Positions 40,781 through 50,300 of a stretch of 64,000 bases of DNA are shown here, piece after piece. The translations under genes and the position numbers were made by a program. The stretch covers positions 1-64,000 of the forward strand of contig WIXG01000029.1 of the NCBI GenBank assembly GCA_009869945.1, in the 5' to 3' direction. The stretch is from Mesaphorura yosii (Eukaryota; Arthropoda; Collembola; Poduromorpha; Tullbergiidae). The stretch's first letter is position 1. Each line of letters begins with the position of its first letter. The notes under the pieces are model-generated. The model saw only the letters and a list, made by a program, of their open reading frames with translations. It was not told the DNA's origin and did not search any database.

Positions 40781-42298
40781 TTGAATAGAAGGTCGTGCTT
40801 GGTTCAATAGGTTTTCTCACCTGTATGAAATAGCGTTGATTCAAATGTATTTGGGGAACATCCGAAATGTAGACACCTGACGACTAACCGAATTTTGCCC
40901 TTTGCAACTCCTCCGAAGTAATTCTTGCGCCGATGCGATGTGTGTAATGAGCTGTCTCTACTCGTCAAACCCAACAATATAATTGGATAAACCAGGAAGT
41001 CAGCGTTTGAAAGTCGCACCAAAGCAATTACACTGCTGGACGCGGACTTGATAAATAATTAGGAGTGCTTGAAAACAGCCACTTGTAAGTCACGGTACAG
41101 GCCCAAAAATGTCTTTCGTCCAACTGCGCTAATAATCAAACTGAAATGGGCGGATAACGAACTATGCTCACCGATACACAAAGCAGTGTGATATTGTAGC
41201 GTAGCATCTCACACGCTGCTACCACCACCACGAATCTAAAACATGGGCCCTCGCTGCCTGGCTCTTCCTGCCATTACCACATATGTGCCTGACTTGCTGA
41301 TCATTCACAAAATTTAAAGAAGTGCACAATATGGGAATATGCCATGTGTGTCTTTGTTGCGAAAATAGGGCAACTGAAGCCGAGTTTGTTGAACGAGCTC
41401 CAAGATGAAGCTAATATCGCGCCAATAATGACCAGTTAAGGTTGGTTGTCAACATTTGGTTGACCTTGACCCGTATGTGAAGTTCTGGCCGACATGTTCT
41501 TTGGGATAAAATGCAAGAAACTTTTTTCTTTGGAACATGCGCATGCATGCGTCGATGCATCCGGGTCACACCATCAACATCGTGCGCCGGACACGCTGTT
41601 GCCAAATGCCATGCTGAAGTTGGACAAGAATGCCCCGTTAATAGAAATGAGCAATATTGGTCACTTGCCGTACTGCGCAAAATTTTTCCTTTTTTTACGC
41701 AATTGAGGCTTCATTGGCACATGTCATGCACAAATGCGCCATTTATTCGAGAAAAGTCCGGCTGAAATTTACAAAGCCTTGCTAAGTCTATAGTCGTTAT
41801 TATTGCAGCAACGGCTTGCTATTATTGCCAAGTATTGTATTTAATTTGTGCCATACATGTTATCATTTTCATACTGAACAAGCGCGTGATATGCAGAACC
41901 TGATAATGGAGAGCTGGTTACTGGACGTATCGGTACAATGTATATGCAAACGCAGCAAAAAATAGCCTCAAGGACGTATATCGCGTTTACATTCACACAC
42001 CGCACGATGATAGTCATTGCTTATGACCAATGCTTGAAGTCGATCACATGAGATGAGGCAAACTTTGGTAGATAATGTTGTCGATTCTATTGTTCAGGTG
42101 CTTCTGAATAACTCTGCACAGCATTATCCGCCAAGCGGGCATTCGTGTTTTAGTTCTTGCTTTGTCATCATTAACTGATTTTGTAACAGGTAATAGCGAA
42201 GGTGAGATTTCACAGGGAATCTTTAGTTGGCTTCTGAATTAACAAATTTATTATTTAGCAATCGATTCCTGGAGGAATTGCAGCAACCAAAAGTCGCA
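40781..42298. other. Divergent spacer between the SMYD and selenoprotein W genes
   Basis: This 1.5-kb stretch should hold both promoters. A minus-strand acceptor-like site, TTTCATACAG|GTGAG, around 40828 hints at a 5' UTR intron in the SMYD gene. No other coding segment is recognisable. Confidence 0.45.
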
Positions 42299-42843
42299 AT
42301 GGGTAAATTGAAGGTTCATGTTGTGTACTGGTAAGTCACCTTTCTCTTGCATTGCCTGCATAAGCTGTCTAGTGAGTAGTTTCAAGTGAACAGGATAATT
42401 AATTAAAGCTCCATTTCACAGTGGCTCCTGAGGGTACGAGCAAAAGTTCTTGGCCCTGAAGAAGGACCTTGAACAAGAATTCCCAAACCAACTGGACATT
42501 GTAAGTTTCCTGCTTGGCCTTTATATTTTAATCCTTTGATGTTCTTGAAGTCTTGAGGTCGCGAATATAAATTCTATACAGACAAGCGAGAAGTCATACA
42601 AAATGTACGTCTTGCCGTCCGGGAAGTTTGAGGTTTCCATCCAGAAATCTTTGGCGGGTAGTGCCGATGACATGGTGTTGATTCATTCAAAGATTGTAAG
42701 TTTTAATGAAGCACGAAATGATGGTACCTGTTCTCGTGCTGTTATTTTGCATTCGTAATTTTTAGGGCGGGGACGGTTTGGTGGACACAGACGGAAAGAT
42801 TCAAAGTATTAAGGCGAAGATCCAGAACGCGATCAAGTCCTAA
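42299..42843 (+). CDS. SELENOW: Selenoprotein W with in-frame UGA selenocysteine codon
   Basis: Four exons: 42299-42330, 42422-42500, 42582-42695 and 42766-42843, all GT-AG, coding for 100 residues if the TGA at 42429-42431 is read as selenocysteine. The N-terminus MGKLKVHVVYCGS-U-GY carries the family's CxxU redox motif (Cys11, Sec14). EQKFLALKKDLEQEFP and QLDI follow, then the C-terminal LIHSK, GGDGLVDT and a helix. This is the thioredoxin-like Rdx fold of SelW/SelT/SelH, cytosolic redox proteins. The match to SelW continues past the TGA through three more exons, and a SECIS hairpin lies in the 3' UTR, so the TGA is not a stop. The protein is about 12 residues longer than mammalian SelW, with an extra segment between KFEV and LIHSK. 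Confidence 0.93.
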
Positions 42844-42908
42844 GCGTTCAGTCCCATGATCGGTGATTATTCACAAATCCGACATTATTTCGTACAATTA
42901 AGTCCAGC

Positions 42909-42993
42909 CAGTATTTTTCATTGTGACGCGATGAAGTGAAAATCCTCCGTGATAACTTCATTGCTGATTTGTTTTTATTGAAAAATTAAGCTG
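42909..42993 (+). promoter_or_regulatory. SECIS element of selenoprotein W
   Basis: The hairpin starts 66 bases past the stop codon. Its quartet strands are GTGA (42923-42926) and TGAT (42965-42968). Between them a 10-bp helix pairs GCGATGAAGT (42928-42937) with ACTTCATTGC (42955-42964), with one G-U pair. A 17-base apical loop begins GAAAA, placing the conserved unpaired A's 12 bases after the quartet. A lower helix pairs ATTTTTCA (42913-42920) with TGAAAAAT (42979-42986), and CAG with CTG at the base. The first quartet base is G where AUGA is usual; the UGA/GA core is intact. A SECIS recruits SBP2 and the Sec-specific elongation factor. Confidence 0.85.
42974..42979 (-). promoter_or_regulatory. 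Likely poly(A) signal of the innexin gene
   Basis: TTTATT on the plus strand is AATAAA for the innexin transcript, 110 bases past its stop codon. It lies inside the SelW SECIS region, in the internal loop of the 3' strand. Confidence 0.5.
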
Positions 42994-43032
42994 ACTGTAG
43001 TTGTATGCGAAATTGAGGAAGTATTAGAATTG

Positions 43033-43038
43033 ATTAAA
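43033..43038 (+). promoter_or_regulatory. Candidate poly(A) signal of selenoprotein W
   Basis: ATTAAA, the commonest variant signal, lies 40 bases after the SECIS, leaving the whole hairpin inside the mature 3' UTR. Confidence 0.5.
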
Positions 43039-43088
43039 GATATAAAAATGAATTATTTTGAACGGCTTTTCGCGATCAAAACAACAAT

Positions 43089-45011
43089 TTAGACAGATTT
43101 CGGTTTCGAACCTTCTTCAACCTGCTCCGACAGTCCATTCAAAAAGTTAATGAATGATCTTTCATATAAGGAGCCTTCAATGAGTGTGAGCATAAACCAG
43201 TCCCCAGCATTGCATTTGTCCAGGAAGGAAGACGCTTTCCTAATATCGCAATATAGGTTGTTTATGTAATGACGTAAAATTAGCCAATTCCGAAATCTGG
43301 CGGAAACCAAAATGATGAAGCGTGAAACTAGATTCAGAATTGTAGCAGCGAGTAATAGGACAAACCAGAACCTGAAAAACACAGGATAAGCGGCACATAA
43401 TTATGTCAGTGGAGCAGCATAGATGCTGTCGATTTTATTGTTGCTTACCACAAAAATGCATAAATCTTTTCGTTCAACACGTTCATCTGCAAGACACACA
43501 GCCCGTCATAGTTGACAATGTTACCACTTGGTCCATACTTGCTGAACGCGCATTTCGTCACTCGAGGAAAGATCTTCGCAAAAACATCGACCCTTTGCTC
43601 CGGATCAGCTTCAAGCAGACCATTCATGACATGCTTCCCGAGCGAACCAAACTCGTGCCCCAGCAGATAATCCATCAGATAAAGCTGGGCAGCGAGGTTG
43701 ACAAGATTCAGCAACTCACAAAATATGAAGTATCGGAAGTATTTATCGTTGTGTTTGAGACCAAACTTAACCTCGTAAATCAAGTATGCTAATGTTGACT
43801 TCTCTTTTGCTGCGCCAGCCGTTCCGCTTTCTAGAGTGTGTGTATGTGTGGGGCTTTCTTGTTGTTCGTGGCCACTTTCGGGGTTTAAAGCAGAACACTG
43901 CGAATACACATTAGCAATTGCACTCTCCGAGTCCGAATCAGTTGAGCTTGATTCAGATTCGTCTTCATTTTCTGATTCTGACTCTTCATCTGTGTCCGTC
44001 GTTGTCGTCTCGTCTGTGCTTTCACCGGTTTCATCATCACTTCCGCCATCATGCTCTTCTTCTTCACTGAGACTGTTTTTAGATCCAACGTCAGGTATTT
44101 CATCGTTCTCCTTGAATATATCCTGCACTCCGTGGATTTCAAGAACTGACCCGTCATTTTCACGTTCAATCTCTACAAATAAAGTAAAGGAATAAAGTAG
44201 CTGTAGTAAGAACACGGCAAATGATTCGTTTTCTATCTCATGTATATTACCTGGTTCTGAACTTGAATTGCTGGTTTTGCATTTGCATTCATGTTCATGA
44301 TGTTGATTATTCACACAAGTGGATTTCTGCATTTGTTTCTTCACGCTCTTCTTTTTCCCCTTCTTTTTATCAGATTTCTTACCATCATCGTCCTTGTTCT
44401 TGTCCTTAGCTTCGTCCGCTTTCGTGTCTTTTGGAGTAGGCATAAGAGGGATCAGCAAATTCCTCATGCGACCATTTTCCAGGCACTTCCAAATGTAGAA
44501 GGGGCCATAAAAAAGAACCGACTGAAAATAGAGGGCTACGGAAACCCACATGTAATAGCTTCTGTAATTGACCGTTTGGGTCTTCCTGTCCAGTGGAGCC
44601 ACGCCAGGGTGTGCATCACCGTAATAACCTGCAAAATATCAGTCAATTAACAAGAAGACCAAAGCATGAATAAAGTTACTAATCAGTCTCTCAGTAAGTC
44701 TTACTTATTTTTTGTTCGTATGTTGGCTTTTGCTCTTCCAAGCTGTATGTGGAATGAACAAAACAGTAAGCATTCAGAAACTCCGTCGGAATGTTCTTGT
44801 CTTCTAGGCAGTTGATCGGATCTCGGAGGTAGGTTGTGGAAGAAATAACCGCACAAATTAGTAAAATCATAGAAGAAAGCCGATAATGCAGTCTGAACGC
44901 GTGATTGTCTATGCGCAAAACGCGGAAAGTGAACTTTTTCTCTTCTTCCTTAACCACGCCTTTTTCTTTAGCCTCTGTCTTTTTCAGCCGTGATTTGAAT
45001 AGCGCCTCCAT
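43089..45011 (-). CDS. Innexin gap-junction protein with an enlarged, highly charged cytoplasmic loop
   Basis: Minus-strand exons 45011-44705, 44628-44251, 44172-43449 and 43371-43089 give 563 residues. The N-terminus reaches HAFRLHYRLSSMILL (TM1, about 43-62). Extracellular loop 1 has Cys68 and Cys83. YYGDAHPGVAP leads to SYYMWV, where most innexins have YYQWV, and TM2. TM3 follows LKHNDKYFRYFIFCELLNLVN. Loop 2 carries FPRVTKCAFSKYGPSG and YDGLCVLQMNVLNEKIYAFLW, then TM4 and a short tail. Innexins form invertebrate gap junctions and hemichannels. The loop between TM2 and TM3 is about 200 residues, much longer than usual, with a Lys/Asp-rich part and a Ser/Glu/Asp-rich part. The intron at 44173-44250 is 78 nt and open in frame. 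An acceptor-like site just above the start suggests a 5' UTR exon upstream. Confidence 0.9.
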
Positions 45012-45034
45012 TTCTGATTTATAATCTGATAACT

Positions 45035-45820
45035 GAAAATAATGAGTGCTCGAAATGCACAAGAAATAAAACGTTCCACTCAATCTACGTTTGAAGAACA
45101 AAATTTAAAGTGGGAAATTGGCCAGCGGACGACGGATTTTGTTTTGTCGGTGCAACTCAAGACGACTTACAACACAACATTACAGAAAGTCATGATGAAA
45201 GGAATGACGAATCACACGGAATTTTGACAGTTGACACCGTCTTATGGAAGGAAATCGAAGTGCTACATTGGTCGGAACGGATTGCACACATTCACAGACA
45301 TTGCAGAGTGCATATATTAACATCAAGCAAGAACTGAGTGATTTTGCTAGCACAAATCTACCTCATACCGTCGATATGAAATTCGCTAGGTTAGCACTAA
45401 ATATTTCATGTTTACAGTACGCAATGTAATCTCTAAACCATTAATTTAAGCACAGATCCAGTAGCGGAAGACAATGACGGCAGTTTATCAGGGCAGAAAG
45501 ATTTAGCAAGTGTAATTTTTCCACCATCCCCACACATATCAAATTATCCCATCGTCACTGAACTCGTACAACCAATGTTGAGAATCTTCCAAGACGTCAA
45601 GCGAGGCAGATAGTCATTATTATTTCCGGCTGTAGCAGAGTAGAATTAGCCAGACAACTTATTCAGCATTGAGCACCGTAAAATTGAGTTACAAAAACTT
45701 AAAGAAAGGAAGTTCCTGCTTGAAAAATGCAAAGTTAACATCTTATTTTATATAAAGTATGAGCTTGTTGTGCCAGCGAAATAATGACAATAGTAATCGC
45801 AAAAGTCGTTTCACAAATAA
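45035..45820. other. Spacer upstream of the innexin coding region
   Basis: The stretch contains short overlapping open frames with no family features. It should carry the innexin 5' UTR and promoter; I see no other gene. Confidence 0.4.
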
Positions 45821-45826
45821 TTTATT
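45821..45826 (-). promoter_or_regulatory. Candidate poly(A) signal of the serine protease gene
   Basis: The minus-strand AATAAA is about 310 bases past the protease stop codon and is the clearest signal in that interval. Confidence 0.4.
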
Positions 45827-46134
45827 GGCTCACTACATTCAAGTTCAACTAGGTTGGAATACGTTGGTTAACTACAGCGCTGGCACTCATGTAAAGCAAA
45901 GTAGCGTCTAGCGTTGTGCTTCCGATGGAATTTCAAATGGCTTATGGATTGGATCAAATAATTCTTGAAAATGCAACTTTATAATTTCTGCGACATAAAA
46001 ATTTGTGACTTCATTTCACGACTTCACACATTCACTTACTTTCTCACTCTAGTATATTAATACTATTTTAAAATGCAGTCACAACCTTTGATGCTTGATT
46101 CGGGAAGTCCATAAGGCAATAGCCCAGTCGTTAA

Positions 46135-47394
46135 CTACTTTGAAGTAACATGAACTATCCAGTCATGAAAGTGTGCGACATTTGTGTAAATGCCGGGAAG
46201 GTCCTTCAAGCCTGCACAAGCAACAATTAGTAAAACCAATGAGCTCACAGTTTTAACAGAGAATTATGACGTGCTTACCACATCCAAATCCGAAGGAAAC
46301 GACGCCGCACAAGACATCGCCGTATTTTTCATGACACGCAAGCGGTCCGCCAGAGTCTCCTACAAAATTCAGTTCGTAAGCGTTAAAAATGAACTTGCGT
46401 CTTACCCCTGTTCACTGTGCGGTTGTGATCTTAACCTTGGCAACTGTCAATCGTTTTGTTCAAATGTCCAGCACAAAATACATTTTCATGCAACGTATAT
46501 TTCTCCTTTTTCTTTCTTTCTTCAAATCCCTTCGTCAAAATTTTATCACATCGAGGCTGAGAAAATACATTCACTTCTGCCACCTGCAGTTCATCTGCAT
46601 ATGCAACATGCGAGTTGTCCAGCAATTCCCGTTTCTTGAGATGACCCCACCCGCTGATTCGAGCCTTTCCTGCAAGGGTGCATTTAAGTCATTTGCAATC
46701 ATTTAGTTTCAGACACACATTTGTACCTTTCGGGGTGTAATTGCAGCCAGGAATTTTAATGGGCCTGACGTGTTGATTAAATTTAAGTGGTTTGGTTAGT
46801 TCAAGTAAGGCGATGTCATTGTTATCGTCCGGGTCATAGAGCGGATGCGAAACTATTTTCTTGACTGGAATAATTTGTTCGCTTTCTTCGGGCAGCCCGA
46901 GTTCATGTTCCCCTGCGGTGATCTGGAAAGCCTCAAGTGCACTACTCGTTCGAAAACAATGCGCAGCGGTAATAATCCATTTTTCTGAGTAAATTGCCCC
47001 TCCACACTTGTGGTGAAAAGAGTTAAAACCTTGCTCCTGAACCGACACCAGGTAATGAACTTCACGTCTTCGAGCTACCCGTCCACCAACTATCCTTCCA
47101 TCGAATGTGGAGTCTTCATCTGAAAGGTGACATCAGTATGAGCCCGTTCAAGGTTAAAGCTACGAATACGAGTACCCGCGGAACCGCTCTTGCTAATTCC
47201 CCGGCCGACATTTAAGCCACAAACTGCAAATCGAGCCTCCAAAGCCCTTAAACGACCATTGATACGACCTGAAAGCAATAAGCGACACAACTTAGATTGA
47301 AATCCTGCTCCTGACCTTACAGAAAGAACGGACTAAGACCTGAAGACAAGAAAATGGCCACCAGTGCAAAAATTGCTATTGTGTGGATGCCCAT
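46135..47394 (-). CDS. Secreted trypsin-like serine protease (S1A family)
   Basis: Catalytic-domain exons on the minus strand are 47119-46727, 46669-46436, 46359-46279 and 46211-46135, with consistent phase-1 junctions. They encode the activation site R|IVGG (47082-47093), CGGAIYSEKWIITAAHC (catalytic His), DNNDIALLEL (catalytic Asp), SGWGHLKKRE, DSCQGDSGGP (catalytic Ser) and LPGIYTNVAHFHDWI. Asp six residues before the Ser, with Gly in SFGFGCG and PGIY, predicts cleavage after Arg or Lys. A signal-peptide exon begins at 47394 with MGIHTIAIFALVAIFLSS. A middle exon of about 47268-47164 may add a linker with a Cys (RFAVCGLNVGRG), but its donor is weak and the signal exon could also join the catalytic part directly in phase. 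It is likely an extracellular digestive or immune-cascade enzyme made as a zymogen; no clip domain is visible. Confidence 0.87.
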
Positions 47395-50300
47395 TAGAGC
47401 CAACGGGAGGAACCAAATACTAGGGGCGACTAGTGACTGTGAGATCAATTACGAGGGCACGTCACAGGTGCTATTTACTGAACACAGAATCTTGAAGAGT
47501 ACGTATGTATGCGATTTCATTACTTTCATTGTTAACGCTATAAGAACATTCATCCCTGTTTAATTACTGTCAAAACTTGTAACAACATTGGCCGACAAGC
47601 TGTCAAGCTGACCTTCAGTGGCTTTAAGAAGGTTAACTGAAAGCACCAAACATCGGCCGCTGCCTTCAGCGTTCAACTTCAAACAAACGGATCATGAATG
47701 GACTGGTTGATTATCGGCGAACCGGCCGCATGAAATTCGCTACTGAATACCGCGTTGTCTGAAATGTGCGGTCTACACAATCGCCGTCTAGATCGTCATG
47801 AGTCATGCGTAAAGCGTTGTGAATTGGTTTGAGATGTCCGGTCTCATGTGCGAATAAAATGACGCGGTTAACACGTCGAACTGGTCAAATGCGTACCTCG
47901 CCTCGTGCAATGCGATGGTGTGATGAGTCCTTCGGGAACAAAGACCATATAAAAAGTCCGCAAGGATGGTGAAGTTTAGTGCGCAGCTCACGCATCACGG
48001 AGAATTGAAAGACACTCACGCAGACTGAGGACGAGGAAACTAAAAAGCTGTGGACAGGCAGGAGTTTCCTTCAGTTTAGTCATTCATTCGATGCGCTTAC
48101 GACCTGAGTTACAACCGAGAACTTTGATATTAGTGTCACAAATCTTAGTTTTTCGTAGTGTAGTTGAATTTAATTGCAGTTAGCGGGTAGTAGCAAGAGT
48201 AGATACTTCTGTAATTGGAACGAGCACGACGACAAGACGGATCATTGATGAGTCAACATCGGAATAGTATCTGTTGAAACCTGGAATAATCCTAATATCA
48301 ATCATCGCTAAAGCACAGCAAGGGCCCGGTTGGGCAGGTCTACGCATTAAGTCAATGTAAGTCCTAAATAATCTTAATGTCTTTTCGAAATTTTCGGCAG
48401 ATGCATGTAAAGATTACGGAATTTTGAAGTTGGCATTTATGTGCGGCTCTGACAGCAAACTTTGACCTTGCATTTATCTACGAGCATAAGTACTTTTGCG
48501 AAGGTTTCTTCGTGTTTTCGTGTTCCATGTTATGGTTCAAGTCATTTACACGGCTACGATCCATGATCCATTCATCAGCCACTGCATCTTGTATGATGAA
48601 TATTTATTCGTAAACATTGGTATTGGCATTCCACGAATGCTGATATGAGCAAGGAAAGATCGGTGAACTCTCTTGACTTCTTGACCCTTGTCTGGTGTAG
48701 CCAATGAGCCTGTATTGTAGACCCTGTTTTGACCATGAGTGCCAGGGTGTGTTTACAGCCGTTTTTAGCCAAGTCTCTTTCTCCCCAGTCGCCCAATCAG
48801 TCGTATCATGTTCGGGAAGGTTAATCTCGATTTGTCTGGTCAAGGATCCGAAGATTAAGTTCAAATTGAACATACCGTGTTTGTGACGCGACGACAGTAC
48901 GGGTCAATAGTACCGTTTTAACTAATATTTGCCCTTTTCCGTGGTTAAAGGTTCATTCGTCATTGAGTACATTCTACTGTGGGAGAGTGGGGTGACGACT
49001 TTCGTGGTGTGTCGCAAATTGCGCCGAACAAAAGGCTGACGAAATTCCAACTAGGCGTGCATTAAACTACCAACACTTAACTTACTAGCTCGTAATAAAA
49101 TTAAAGTTCCGCTCTGCACCGAGTCGTCTTACTTCGGGTCCGCTTTGCCGCTTCTGCATGAAAACGGTTGCATTTAGATTTCTATTTTGATTTTAGTCGT
49201 GTTCTTTCCCAGCGTGGAATCAATTATGGAATAAATTAGAATGGAAGAGGACGAACAAATGTCGAAATATGGTAAACTGAAAATAATGAGAAGTAAAGAT
49301 GGGAACCAGCAGAAGAACAAAGGCCTATCAAATTACTTTGTATACTGTGCAGGTTCTTTCCGAATACAAAGCGATGAAGTTTCCATTCCATTCTCTGTCG
49401 AGGCGGAACACACTTTTATGTTTTATCGACTCAAAATCCTCTTGGTTTATATGCCCCTCAGATCGGAGATAATGTTTCGTATATTGCGTAATCTAAAAGT
49501 GTCTATATTTATATGCGACGAAAGGACACGCCTTTTCAAGCAAACCATTAAATTTTGTGTGGGCTTGTTGATGGTTTAGCAAGCAAATCAACTAAGCTCG
49601 TCATGTATTGACTGAAAGTCGCCGAAAGCGAGTACTTCCATACTTCCTCTTTAGTTTGGCACATGCTTATGGAAATCGCATTCCTGTCCTTGTTTCCAGT
49701 GATTCGTCAGGAAGTCAGGGGCGCACATATCACGCACCACGCCACAGTCACGCCGTCAATCTCACCTTCAACCAACTTCTGCACTCTGCATCTTCCTTAT
49801 AACGGCAGAAGGATGAATAATTTTCAACATGTACAACAAAATCTTGCTGGCTGGGCATGAGACGAGAGATGAGATGAGTTATTGATTGAAATCGCATTAA
49901 TTAATTCCGTCGCGTTTTGTATTCGCCATTCTCGTGTTATTGTTTCAAACGTCAGCATTTTCGGTTGGAAAAGGCGCACTACATACGAGAATCTGACTTT
50001 TTTAATTCCTTAAGTGTACAAGTAGAATTCCTCGTAGAGGCATACTGTCGTGAGCCTTGTATATTACACTGCAATGGCATATGATCGCGTATGGCAATGG
50101 AACAGAAGCCGTTTTTTCAAAGTTGCGGTATTTAGTTCAGGAATTTTTGCTTGTTCAACAATAAGTAGTCTTTTGTACTCTTTGAGCAGGCATTCGTTTC
50201 GTCCCTTTACTTAAACAGAAGAAAAATGATAACCTGTCACAAAATTAATGGACCGCGCCCAGCAAACCTCAGCTCAATTGAGTTCAGCTCAGTTCTGGTT

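Noticed and set aside
42429-42431. TGA as a premature stop, making SelW a pseudogene
   Set aside because: The TGA sits exactly at the CxxU position, conservation continues over three more exons in phase, and a SECIS-like hairpin lies downstream.
43403-44650. Several open frames on the plus strand (43403-43792, 43836-44195, 44291-44650)
   Set aside because: They are antisense shadows of the innexin exons; the repeated acidic codons keep the opposite strand free of stops.
49241-49579. Plus-strand open frame of 112 codons with a real ATG
   Set aside because: No recognisable domain and no flanking splice pattern or poly(A) signal; not enough to call a gene.
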